NCBI GenBank assembly: GCA_947650285.1
Contig: CANTFL010000122.1
Span: forward strand, 186,001 to 250,000
DNA from: Hyaloperonospora brassicae
Taxonomy: Eukaryota; Oomycota; Peronosporomycetes; Peronosporales; Peronosporaceae
Length of the DNA stretch: 64,000 nt
Reading direction: 5' to 3'
Part shown: one piece after another, positions 12,137-23,374 of the stretch
How positions within the stretch are numbered: the stretch's first letter is position 1
Layout: every line of letters starts with the position of its first letter
Position numbers and translations under genes: made by a program
The notes under the pieces: model-generated
Database searches by the model: none
The model's input: only the letters and a program-made list of their open reading frames with translations
What the model was told of the DNA's origin: nothing

Positions 12137-13966
12137 GATCGAAAGCCCCACACGCAGCTCTCTGTCCTGGAGTTGCGCCCTTCCAAGAAATATCCTGCGA
12201 TTTGACCGACCCGTACGGTTGGAAAGGTCACTACTGGACACGACTTGCGGTGCAGGCGCTTGACACCCACCACGTGGTCAGCGGGCAAAAGGCCCAACGG
12301 CAGGTCGTTGGCTCGCTGGCGGTTGATATGCGCTCACACGTACACAACGCTACAAGTTCGTTTGGCGCGTTCGGTTGTTTAGTCGATTGGTCTTTTGGAT
12401 ATCCGCCTCTGTCCGGCCGATTGATCTTGACGACAGATGGGCAGATGGACAGGTGGATGGACGTTACCGTCTCCTCGCTTGACGTTACAGTCGATGAACT
12501 GCAACGCGCACCTCTTTCGGTCTCCGTGTTCAACGACGACACGCGCTGAGCGTTTTCGATTGTCCACACTGCGCGATCGCTACTGGGGCGACGATCGCGA
12601 TCGTCAGAGCTCTCTTTGTTTCCCGCTGTCGCCAGTCCACACGTGGTCTCCCGGCCGCTCTCCTCTGAGCCAACCGACAAGAAGGCGTTGTCTGCGACAC
12701 TACGCGTTGCCGTAATCGCCGCCTGATCAGTCCCTTTGTCGCGATGGAAACTACAACGCTCTGCTGTATTGTATACCGCACGCCACGCCACGCGACACAA
12801 ACATTCTTCACTGGATGCGAACAACGTCATGACGTCAAACGACTCGTCTAGTCGATCGTATCTTCGCTATTCCTCGATGGGACGCTGTAGTCGTTTGCTG
12901 TGCGTCCGATGCTTACGTCGTCCATGGGATCCGCGATGGTAAGGAGCGGTGAATGGACAATGACGGAACGACACACAGTCGAGCGGATTTGCTACAAAAC
13001 GGAAGCTCCTGGACGTCGAGCTGTTCGGCGGCACTTTGACATTGGTGGCTGTGAGCTGACTTGTACTTCAACGAGGTTGGACTAGTCAGACGTGGTGGAA
13101 ACCGACTCGGCAGATCGCGTCCTACACTGGTCGTGTGTGTCCTGCGATTTGTCTCCAGTCGTGCCTTCCACTCTGACTTTGACACGGTCTGCCCGGTCGG
13201 TCGTACATGGCCGCTGAGGTCTACGAGACTCAAGAGACGAAGGCCACGCAATCAACTACAGAGCTATGAACCCCTTCTCGCTTGATCGCGCAGCACGGTA
13301 CCCGATACTGCAAACGGTCTTTCGTACGCGACAGGTGGCGTCGCGATGGATTGTTGTTGATTCCTCCTGTCTGTCGTTCGTGCACTGGTTTCGCGTTCAC
13401 TCGGTCAGATACAACACCACTACAACGTAAACACACTCGGAGATTGCAGATGTCCGCTGCGCCTCGTCGCGTGAGAATCAAGGGCCGTGGATTGTCCGTC
13501 ATCAATGCCGTGGAGCCACTGCGGTCCGTAAAGGAAGTAGAGCTTTAGTTGCAATCAGACGACTCGGCAGCGAATCTTCGCGCAAACATTATCGACCAGC
13601 TGCGTGTTTAGTCAGCACTGCTGATTTGCCAAAGTCAGGCCAACCAGTCAACCGCTTCCGCCGAGACGTCACGCTTTCTGCAGTCTCATTTGGCGCTCGC
13701 TCGTGTCAGCTGTGACGATGCAAAACCTGCGGTCACTTTCTTCTTCTTCGTGTGTGTGTGTGTGGATATGGTAGAGAGCAAGCTCGAGTGCTCGTCACGG
13801 AGCTCGCTCGTGTATCATAGTAGTGGTGGTCCAGTCTAGAGACTCGATTCGAGTTGGGTAGTTCACATCTCCGATTCGGATGGGTGGGGCTGGCGGCTGG
13901 ACATGGGGCTGTGCGTTGTGCGATGTACTCACCCAGTGTTGCCGTGATCGGCGTGTGATGAGGCAA

Positions 13967-14164
13967 CTCGTTGGTGTGTTGCCGATGTATTGAAGAGAAG
14001 GATGCGAGCAGAGAGTGACGACGGTGGATTTTGCCCCGTGCCGCAACCATATGAAAGTATGACCGATGGCAGGAGATTGACTGACGGATAAGAAGAGGTG
14101 CGCATGGAGCCTCCTCCTCTGCCGCCGAGCGAGAAGAGTAGCCATCAACATTCGTTGACGCCAT
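13967..14164 (-). repeat. Arm A of a diverged inverted repeat
   Basis: Read on the minus strand from 14164, this segment aligns with the plus strand from 15625 over about 200 bp. Shared blocks include CTCGCTCGGCGGCAGA, CACCTCTTCTTA, GTCATACTTT, GTTGCGGCAC and GCAAAATCCACCG. Identity by eye is roughly 70%. Both arms start at an ATGG(C/A)GTCAA and read a similar peptide start (LLARRQ...), but neither keeps a long frame, so it may derive from a duplicated coding or leader segment. Confidence 0.7.
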
Positions 14165-15624
14165 ACGTTTTCGTTTGTTGAAGTACTACGGAATAAGGGT
14201 ACATTGTTTTTGCATGTCGATGTTGCGTTGCTAGTGTCACTCCGTTCGGTTGTCGTTGAGCAGTCTCCATGACGCTACCTTTGCTCTGTCGTTCTTGCTA
14301 CTTAGCCTCGATTCGTGCACCAAGTAGTGGTGATCTCTTTTTACAGCGTCAGCATCGTCCAGCTACACCCTGCCTAGCGATGATGGCCAGCTAGCTGACA
14401 ACTGTGGCCAACCAACAAAAGAGTTGGTGCTGAGTGTATGATGTTCCTCACGAAAGAGTCTGCTTGGCCAACTCACGTACCCTCAGCTCGCTCTTCGTTG
14501 GCGACGCAGGACTCATTCAAGTCCTGATCTTGTGGAGCTTGTCGTACGCGGGCACACGATGACAGACCCGACAGGACAAATGTCCTCTGACGCGAGAGCT
14601 TGTGCACGGCGCCTATATGGACGACGCCAGTTGCTCCTTGGCGTCGCTGCGAGCTCTAGCGTGTGCACAGACAGCAGTCTTGACGCAGCCTTATTCGTAT
14701 AGCTGCAGCCTTTTCCGTGTTGGTACTATCCCTGGCAGAGCCGCTGCTGTGGGTGGTGTTGCTGCTACTATTTGGTCGCGTTTCTTGGTCACGAAGGCGC
14801 CCTCGACCGAAGTGCCAGTCGGGCATAGTAGAAGCTGCGAGCTTGAAGGGCGTTTTCCAACGATAATGTTTACCCGATCGGTCGCTCTTCTGTAAATGCG
14901 TCGTTGGTGGAAAGCACATATCGAGCTCGCTCGCTGTGGCTTGATACGCTACCGCGGCCAGCCCACAATTGCACCTACTTGCTCTACCGTCTCTCCTACC
15001 TTCTCGTCAGTCACAAACTGGAAGTCAGTGCGATCGCACCGACCGATGCGCTTCACGCACTAACTTCTAGCAGCTATTGCTGCTGATGTGGTGCTGAGAT
15101 GCTGGTGCCGGAGGGGCGCGACCTCTGCTGATGCAAAGTGCGGGTGTTTGCTTGTTTGGCACGTTCATCCTTGGTCGCGTTCAAGCCGACCACGTGCGTG
15201 CGTGTGTTTGTGACTTGCACACAGAGATAGACAGCGAGTAGCTGCCGAGAAGTTTGGCAGTTACTTAACGCGCGACCACAAACAGCTCTGCTGTTCGAGC
15301 TTGCAAAAGACACGACCGGACTGAGCATATTGACTGCATCAATGGAAATTGTAACTTCATCGATGAAGGTACCTTCGGAATTGGGCTCGCATCATGAAAG
15401 GATGCGTGCAAGTTACTGTTGTCCTCGACGGTATGCATCGTCGACAAGAAACTCTACTTACCACATGCTGAGGGAAGGTCGCGGATGACTCGATACGCAC
15501 CTTGATGCCTACTTCTCAATTGATCCATAATGGCCCAGGAGCGTCATCATGTAGATCGTCCCTCGTCTCGATAGCAGTGTTTGCGGCGAGTGACACAACC
15601 GCAATTGGTCTGCAATCAAGACAG

Positions 15625-15826
15625 TATGGAGTCAATGCAGCTGACGGCCGCCCTCCTCGCTCGGCGGCAGAAGAAGCTCTACACTCACCTCTTCTTACCA
15701 GTCGATCTCATGTCAGCAGTCATACTTTGATGTCGTTGCGGCACAGGCAAAATCCACCGCCGTCGTCAATCTCTCGATTCGCTCGATCGCGTACCCCATC
15801 CTACAACGCAGCGGATATTCAACGAG
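15625..15826 (+). repeat. Arm B of a diverged inverted repeat
   Basis: Plus-strand partner of 13967-14164 in opposite orientation, about 1.46 kb away and about 190 bp upstream of the MMS19 start codon. No transposase or terminal duplication accompanies the pair. It could be a segmental inverted duplication or two insertions of the same short element. Confidence 0.7.
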
Positions 15827-16019
15827 CGAAGCGGACGCTGAATTGATACTCACTCCACCGGACACGCAAACGAAATTGAGGACAATCCACGCGACGAGAC
15901 CACTTCATGAACACTGGCCACGAGCTGACCCCCTCAGTATAGAAACGTTTCTAACCGTCTTCTCGCTCGTTATCCACATCACGCGTCGAGTCCACGTAAT
16001 TGAGCGAGTGAGTGGTGCC

Positions 16020-19000
16020 ATGTTCACTCTGGACGCGCCGCTTGCGCCAGCAATTGACGCGTTCGTGGACCCCGAGAACGACGATGCGACGCAGAAGACG
16101 GGACTGAACACGGTCGTGATGCAGGTGCACCGCCAGGTCCCGATCGAGACGCTCGTCCAAGCGCTGGGCGCGTACTTGACCCATGACGACGACAAGAAGC
16201 GCTTTCGGGCCACGTTGTTGCTGGCCGAAGTGCTCACGCGTCTGCCCGAGTTGCCGCTCTCGCCCAGTGCCGTGGAGCTCCTCGTTAGCTTCTTCTCGGA
16301 CCGTCTGGCCGACTTTTCGAGCGCGCCAGCCTGTCTCCGGGCGCTGGTAGCGCTCGAGACGCACCACCGAGCGCAAGGCTCGTCGCCACGCACTGCTGTG
16401 GACCTCGTCTTGAAGCTGGGGAGCTCGCTGCACATCCCGCAATTGGGCCAGGCCATGCGCAAATTGTGCTTTGAATTGATGCAGCTCGCGCTGGCCCAAG
16501 AGACGGTCGTGGAGCTGCTGCTGCTGGAATCAGTGCCCAGTACTACCCAGAACGATGAAGACGAGGACGGTGATGGTGCCGTAGCTGCTGCTGATGGCGA
16601 TGTTAAGCCGTGTGGAGGAGACGAGCTTGGCCGACAGTTTGCTCAGACTTTTCTGAGTGCTATGGAAGGAGAAAAGGACCCGCGCAACTTGCTGTTGTGC
16701 ATGCAGGTGGCACGCACGCTCTTGTCCAAGCTGGAGCCAGTGTTCTCACGCAGTGCTGCGTTACTGCAGCAGTACTTTGACATCGTCTCGTGCTACTTTC
16801 CGATCATTTTCACGCCACCACCAAACGATCCATATGGCATTTCGTCGGAAACACTGATCCTGTCACTACGACATGCGTTCGCAGCGTCCGACTTGTTGGC
16901 TCCGCTCGTGCTGCCGTTCTTGCTGAAGAAACTCTCGTCGACAGTGGTAGAGGCAAAGCTTGATGCTTTGCAAACGCTGGTGTTTTGCGGCGAGCGATAC
17001 TCGGTGAATGCAATGCTGCTACAGATGCATGAAGTGGCTATGGCGCTATATAACGAAGTGCTGGATGGGGAAAAGCAAGAGATTATTGCTGAAGCTCGTC
17101 GAGCAATCTCGCGGCTATCTGGAGTTGTCGCGCGCGCGAAGTCGCATGGCATGCCGGGTGCGACGTATGCATGGAGTAAATTCGTGGCGGACCTGGCAGC
17201 GCGTGCTGCGGACCAACTTCGTGAACATGCTGCCGACTCGATGGTGAGCGTCTCGGCTGGTCAGATATTGGCGGCACTAGGACACGATTCAGCGCTCAGT
17301 CTTGCGCATGTTCTCGACGTCGCTGTACCGCTGCTGGTGGAGCAGCTTGGTAACGAGAGTTCTGGAAGTGAGAGCATTCCGTCAAAGTATGAAGCTACGC
17401 TGGCGCGCACTCTGCTTCTAGTGGACATGATCGACCGGGAGATTGATCAGAGTGGTCAAGCGCAACCCATGCGTCCACACGCACCTGCTCTGATTGACGC
17501 GCTGGTGTCTTTCCTTAGTATTGATCAGGATTCTCAGCTGAACGCCGGCAGCAGCCCGACCGCACGTTGCATAGCAGTGAGAGCGCTGTGCCATCTCCTC
17601 ACTTTCCCGCCGTCACCTATCGTGGCACCCACGCAGGTCAAAGCGCTTGTCAACTTGCTGACTCGTCTGTTGCTTCTCGATCCTGCAGTGGAGGTTCGAG
17701 ATGCCTGCTTACAAAGCTTGAAGGAGATCTCGACCGTGTCGGTAACATCGGTGTCGACGATAGGTAGTACGGAGGGTTCCGTCTCGTGTGGGTACGCCTT
17801 GTTTGTGGTAGACATTTCGCTAGCAAGGCTCATGGCTGCGATTAACCAAGGAAGTGACCACGAAGATGACGATGACGAAGATGGTGCTGGAGTATCTGCA
17901 GTTCTGACTGCGTCCAACCGCACGTTTGATTCGTTCTTCGAAGAGGCATTACTGGCCATCACTGAGCTTTGCCGCGAGTCGTGTATTTTCCAGGCTACCA
18001 TCTTTCTCCTCATCGATTTGTGTGTGGAGAAGATTGACGGGAAAGAGAGCGGTGTTCGGTTCTGTGGAGCGGATGGTGACAGTGCCCGCCAGCGTCGTGT
18101 AAACTGCCTCCTCGATGCGGTGGCCAAGATTGTGGAGATTAATGCAACCGACCGCACCAGCATGGAATTCTGTGCTCAAGCGTCGCTGACGAATTCCATC
18201 ATTTTCAGGTTGCTCGCAGCAGTGGAGACGTCTGCCGCTTGTGCAACCAGTTCTTCACGTGGTGGGCAATGTGGTCTCGTGGACGATACAAAGCTTGCTG
18301 CTTGTGTCCGGATCTCCCGTGCAGTCATGCAGAATGTGTGTGCAGCCACTCAACAGCGCTTGATCGACGCGGTCGTGCCAGCGTTCTTGCGCACACGTTC
18401 CTCCGAGCCTGCTAGTCTGCAACTTGTTCCGCTTTTTTCTGCGGTCATCGACTCAGCAGCTCGTGAGGTGGCTCTGCCGGATACGTCTTTGGTCATCAAC
18501 CGACTACTCGAGCTCGCACAGTCTAGTGCTGCTGCAATGTCCGAGACTGTGCCTCGCCGGCTCCACAGTGTGCACACGGAAGCTGCACTATCAGCGGCTA
18601 AATCACTGGCCTCAATTGTGAACAAGATGCCGGACGGCGCTGAGCTCGATATGCTCGTTGACTCGCTGCTTTCTCAACAACTTGCGGGTGTGATATGCGG
18701 TCCCAGCGAGGCTTTCAATGTGCGGGTGGCAGCACTGAAGATCTACGCCTGGGTTGCGAAGGCGCTGCTTATTCGAGGCCACAAGGTTCATGCGCCAGTG
18801 TGCTTGCGCTTCCTTTGCAGGTTCCTCACACCCGGGAACGAGAGCGATCACGGTGACGTGAACATGGAACAAGAAGGGAACGGCCAGGAAGTGTCTGCCT
18901 TACAAATGGAAGTCGCCAAGACCTTCAAACTGCTGGTATCGGAGTACCCAGATGTGCTGAATCGCAAGTGTGGGGCGTACATCACGGTAAGAACCTGGTG

Positions 19001-19656
19001 GGTGTCGATGCTTTGGCCTGGATAGTAACCCGTGTTGTTGTTTGCCTGTCTGCGTGCAGTTCCTTTACAAGCAACGGATGTTTGATCTAGTGTTCCCGCT
19101 GCTGTTCCCGTTCGTTCGTGCCCACGCAGACGAGGACATTGGCGTGCCAGCTCTTATCGCGTTCGCGCAGGTGATCGCACATTCGCCCAAGGCCGTCTAC
19201 GTGCCTCATTTGGCCCAAATCTTCCCGCTCATGGTGCGTGCTCTCAACACGGACGACCGCGAGCTAGGTAGCGCTGCTATCCAGACATTCAAGCCGCTGC
19301 TTTTGGATTCTGTTGAGAGCGCAAAGCCGTTCCTGAAGGACGTGTTTCCGGGACTGCTCAAGCAAGCGCAGTTTGGGTATGTTGTCCTTGGCGCTGATCC
19401 CTTACTTGCGTACTGAGGAATGGCTTGTGAGCTGAGCTGACCGTGTGCTTACCTGTTTTGCCCGGATTGCAGGCCTGGTGCTAAAGATCGGTATGCTGCG
19501 CTGGAGTGTCTTGCGAAGCTGGCTACGATCCCCTACGAGCTTGTGCACCCCTATAAGGACACTGTGCTGCGAAAACTCGTCCTAGTACTGGATGATCGCA
19601 AACGCCTCGTGCGTCACATGGCCGTTCGCGTGCGCAATAAATGGAGCATCTTGTAG
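16020..19656 (+). CDS. MMS19: MMS19, cytosolic iron-sulfur assembly (CIA) targeting protein
   Basis: HEAT-repeat adaptor of the CIA targeting complex, which delivers Fe-S clusters to nuclear DNA-repair and replication enzymes. Exons 16020..18986, 19060..19376 and 19473..19656; predicted 1155 aa. The N-terminal MMS19 domain carries the hallmark MEGEKDPRNL (about residue 215) and CYFPIIFTPPPNDPYGI (about 258-274). The C-terminal HEAT repeats end in exon 3 with DDRKRLVRHMAVRVRNKW, the expected family tail. I start at the ATG at 16020 because conservation begins there; the frame is open 59 codons further up but from a TTG with unconserved sequence. An acidic stretch near residues 180-200 and another near 620-625 look like disordered loops. 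Confidence 0.93.
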
Positions 19657-19806
19657 AAGAGGGACGCCAACAGAGGTCTTGCGGCATGTACGCCAAGACT
19701 GATACGCAAGCGACTCCATTTCCGATTGCACGAGGTTTGCCATTCATCATCCGTCTGTCTTATACGGCCAGCCAATGCTGTAGACGCTCTTTGTCTACCG
19801 ACATCT

Positions 19807-20836
19807 TCACACAGTGTTGAGGTCTATCTCCTTAGCTTCGAGAATCTTGGCGATCTCGGCAATGGCGCCATCGGTCACCTTCTGGATGCGTTCCTTCTGC
19901 ACTTCCATGGCATCTTCCGAGACAGTTTCCTTGAGCTTCTTTGCATGATTCATAGCGTCTTGTCGCACGCGGCGCACGTGCTGTCGGGCCTTCTCTGCCT
20001 GCTTTTTGGTAGCTTTCAGCAGCTCAGCCCGCGTCTCCTTGGACATCCTACCGCCAGTCTTAGTCAGCCATCATCCATGCACGCTACGACCTCGATCAAA
20101 GCTCATGTACGTACTTGGGAAAGGAGATCTCGAGGCCACTTGCATCTTCTCGCACCAAATAGACTGGATTGGTGCCTTCGATAGCTTTCTTCACATCCTG
20201 CAAAAGCTACAGAGGCGCCGAAAAAACAGCACACACACACCAATGAGTCCACAGAACCCATCCTCAAAGCCCTTTGTCCAGCCACTCAACGCTCGCTCCC
20301 ACCGATGGGTCATAGACCGAGACGCTCAGAGCGTGTGACGAGACGACCGACACCTGGGCCACTTGAGCCAGAGGGACGTGCTGGCCATAGGCTTGGACGT
20401 GCAGCTCGTCAAAGATGCCGGCGTCTGCTCGCCCTGGCCGCATCTGTCTCAGCGTTCGTGTAAAGTTGACCACAGCGCCCTTCATGTTCTTCTTGGCCTT
20501 TCGAAGCGCCCTGGCGGCTCCTCCATCTTCCTCTTCATCCACATCGTCTTCTTCCTCGTCGTCACCCTCGTCGTCAATATCCGGCATAAAAGCTGCAGGG
20601 ACACTGGCTTTGCCCTTGCTGTCCTTGTTCTTCTTGGCCTTCGCAAACGACCGCGTCTGGTATCGAGTCGCTATTGCAACCGGAGCTACATCAAGACACA
20701 GCGGAGCAGAGGGCGCTGCTGTCGTCCGACCTACTGGACGACACGAAGCAGAAGCGACGCGCCCAGCACGACGACCCAACACTCGAAGCGCCATCGCGAC
20801 TGTGTTGACCCACTTCTGAGCTCGAGTGGCGATCAT
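19807..20836 (-). CDS. MRRF: Mitochondrial ribosome recycling factor
   Basis: Ribosome recycling factor, which with EF-G splits post-termination ribosomes. Exons on the minus strand: 20836..20303, 20197..20115, 20047..19807; 285 aa. The first about 65 residues are Arg/Ala/Ser-rich and lack acidic residues, as in a mitochondrial presequence; a second start (MALRVLGRRAG) lies 14 codons in. The RRF fold begins after an acidic linker: LRQMRPGRADAGIFDELHV, then YGQHVPLAQVAQVSV, VKKAIEGTNPVYLV, FPKMSKETRAELLKATKK and VRRVRQDAMNHAKKL. The exon 2/3 join gives a continuous FPK-MSKETR. Unusual for the family is the run of Asp/Glu (about residues 85-105) between presequence and domain. Convergent with MMS19, 150 bp away. 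Confidence 0.92.
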
Positions 20837-20969
20837 CGATCGTGTGGTGCACCTTAATTTCGGCGCTATTCACGAGACCCTCCTTGGTGCATGACCTCTT
20901 TGTTTGCATACATTGCCCCATATGATCTCAGGTAGATCGAATTCCACAGGTCCACCCTGCACGCACAGC

Positions 20970-22019
20970 ATGCCGACGCCACGCCCGGCCAAGAGCTACT
21001 CGCTGTTCCAGCGCGCGGTGCGCGTCGTCCAGACGTCGATCCGCCGCGTGGATCGCTGGGCTGCAGTGCGTGCGCCCGGGCTGCCGAACCCGCCCGACGT
21101 CGAGGCCCGCGTGCGCCAGCCGCGCTTTGCCGACCTCTGGGAGTTCACGCTGGCCGACCACTATCGCATCTTTTTCGAAGTGTGGCACGAGTACAAGTCG
21201 TCGTTCAGCGGCGTTAGCGACGAGGAACTGGCGCAGAGCAAAGCAGAGCTCAAACGTGCGGTCACTGCCGTGCGCGGAAAGGTCGCGGACACGGCGAGCG
21301 CCAACCTGTCGTTCCTCGACGAGAGCCTCGAGGGCTCACAAGTGCACCGGAACTTGCACGCCCTGCGCGACAAAGGGGCCGCGAACGTGGCGTACTTGGC
21401 GAAAGAGGCGCAGCATGTGGTGGGACAAGTGGACGCAGACGCAGTGCTGCGCCGCGCACAGGACGTGGTGGACCAGACCCGCAGCGACGACGACGTTGCG
21501 ACGACGTTGAAGAAGAACGTCGCCGGGCTCCGTGAGCTGGCGAAAGAAGGGCGGGACGCTGCGTTGCAGCTCGACACGAGGGACGTCGAGCGGTTCAAAA
21601 CGAGCGTGCAGTCGTGGGTTGCTGATAAGCTGCTGGTGGGGCAGTCAGTGTTGATGGCGTTCATTGATGGATACCGCGAGGGCAAAGCCATGGAGTTGGC
21701 ACGTGAGGACGCACTGCTCATTACGTTTGCCAAGCAAGCAGCAGAAGATCACAAGGACATCATTGGCAACCAGATCAAGAAGCTGATGGACCAGCAACGG
21801 GAGAAAGTGCGGCAGGAACGCGAGGACGCAGCAGCCACGTCGGCGTCTGCGGCAAAGGCGGAGACAGCACCGACAAGTGGGAAGCCTGAGACCGGCATGA
21901 CCGCTACAGAAGGCGCAACGACGGCGGTCTCGGTGCAAGAAAAAGCTGCACCGCCAACGACACGAAAGGACAGCGACGCGAGACTGGATACGAGGCAGGA
22001 AGACCCCAAGCAGCAGTAA
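20970..22019 (+). CDS. Orphan helical protein, possibly mitochondrial
   Basis: 349 aa, single exon from the ATG at 20970 (an in-frame ATG 22 codons upstream is possible). I do not recognise the family. The N-terminus (MPTPRPAKSYSLFQRAVRVV and IRRVDRWAAVRAP) is basic and amphipathic, compatible with a mitochondrial targeting sequence. The middle is strongly helical with repeated Ala/Lys/Glu heptads (about residues 75-230). A moderately hydrophobic segment, SVLMAFIDGYREGKAMELA, lies near residues 225-245. The tail is a charged helix and then a Thr/Ala/Glu-rich disordered region. The next gene upstream (RRF, divergent, 133 bp between start codons) is mitochondrial, which fits but does not prove a shared compartment. 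Confidence 0.7.
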   Translation: MPTPRPAKSYSLFQRAVRVVQTSIRRVDRWAAVRAPGLPNPPDVEARVRQPRFADLWEFTLADHYRIFFEVWHEYKSSFSGVSDEELAQSKAELKRAVTAVRGKVADTASANLSFLDESLEGSQVHRNLHALRDKGAANVAYLAKEAQHVVGQVDADAVLRRAQDVVDQTRSDDDVATTLKKNVAGLRELAKEGRDAALQLDTRDVERFKTSVQSWVADKLLVGQSVLMAFIDGYREGKAMELAREDALLITFAKQAAEDHKDIIGNQIKKLMDQQREKVRQEREDAAATSASAAKAETAPTSGKPETGMTATEGATTAVSVQEKAAPPTTRKDSDARLDTRQEDPKQQ

Positions 22020-23374
22020 ATTATGGTGCACGATCGGAGATGATCGCTTGGCGCGACAGGCGACAACGCAGTCGCCAAGTGGTAAAGACGAAAATGCACT
22101 TGATAGCTGAACGAACGAGTGTGGCGTACAAGACGCAAGTCGAGACACGAGCTATCGTCTCTTGCGGCAGCTGAAATGGATAGCAGCATCAGTAGATGCC
22201 ACTTCTTGCATCGTATTCCGCAGCGGCTCTAGTCAGCGTCTGAAATCGCTCGACAAGGCGCAGCACTATGCTGCTGCGTATGCTTCCGCTACGATGTCGA
22301 CCTCAGCAGAAGAGAGCAACGATAGTGCTGCAACCATACCTCTGGGCGTGGCCACTTCGACGGCTTGTGATGCAGTGCAAGACCATGGCAAAGAGGCCAG
22401 AAACAACGCACAGCAAGTCGAAAAGCGACGCACTTGCCACAGGTTGCATACAGCTCGACTTGACACCTCACGTCTATCAAGCGCGAATGTAGCAAGCAAG
22501 AGCAAGACGTCTGGCACCCAGAGACTCTATTGCTGCTACAGCTCCTCGTCCACATGACTCACAGCTGTCTCAAACGGTATCGGTCGGAAAACTCTGGTCC
22601 ACACTCGCCAAACAGCTTCCACTGAGCACTACATGCCATCCTTTTGGCTGGCAGGAGAAGCATACACTCCATTGAAGCGCACATGCTCCGAGACGACATT
22701 GTCGAGCTCCGGGATTACCACTTGTTCGCCTGCTTTTTCTGGTCGTTCTCGTCCTCTTCGGCGGGCAGTTTTTACCTTACAGCGACTTCTCATACGTGCC
22801 TTCATATCGGCGATGTGGCAAGCTGTAGCTCAGCGTCAGATACGCGGTGGCGGATAGCACCCATTCGACAACGTTGCATTCGATCGTCGTGCTAGACACT
22901 CGCTTCTGCTAGTAAGATGCGACCAGGAAATCCACGTCATGATGCGAAAACTCTTGCGCTGGAAACAAGAGCTCACACAGATCCAATCCAGCTGCGTTGT
23001 GCCATTTACAGTTCACTTCTATGTACTCAACAGAATCTCAGCGGGCCCGTCTTACCGCCCTGTTTTTCGTATCGACTCCACTCGATCGCAGCCGACAAAA
23101 CGCCATCCGTCTACGTATCATCCATGCTGCTGTGTCGACAGTTGTTGACCTCAATGGCCGCTTCTTGGCGTTATCGGCTCTTTGCCGATGTGATGATCGC
23201 AGCATAACGTCTATTGACTGCCAGAGAAGACAGGCAATTTGTAGACCACTCTCGGACCGCTGCTACTGCTCCGTTCGATACAGCTGAACTGCAGCTTTGA
23301 TACACCACAATCATACTGTTCTTCGTGCAACACGAACTTCAGCCATCCAGACACCTCGCGTCGACATGACACGA
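22020..23374. other. Spacer between convergent genes
   Basis: About 1.35 kb between the 3' ends of the orphan helical gene and the GT8 gene. Open frames here (longest 22162..22557, 131 codons) are Ser/Thr-rich and lack recognisable motifs; I see no gene, RNA or repeat that I can support. It should contain both 3' UTRs. Confidence 0.5.

Larger units (their letters stand above)
11811..16019. other. Repeat-bearing intergenic spacer
   Basis: About 4.2 kb between the starts of the divergent ankyrin-PH-RING and MMS19 genes. Contents: the tandem array at 11824-11940, six GACC units at 12113-12136, a short GT tract near 12048, and a diverged inverted repeat with arms at 13967-14164 and 15625-15826. 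Long open frames such as 12830..12231 on the minus strand are low-complexity Ser/Thr/Arg-rich readings with no recognisable domain, and I do not call them genes. The part nearest 16020 presumably holds the MMS19 promoter and leader. Confidence 0.55.

Noticed and set aside
12231..12830. 199-codon minus-strand frame
   Set aside because: Thr/Ser/Arg-rich with no conserved motif, overlapped by equal frames on the other strand.
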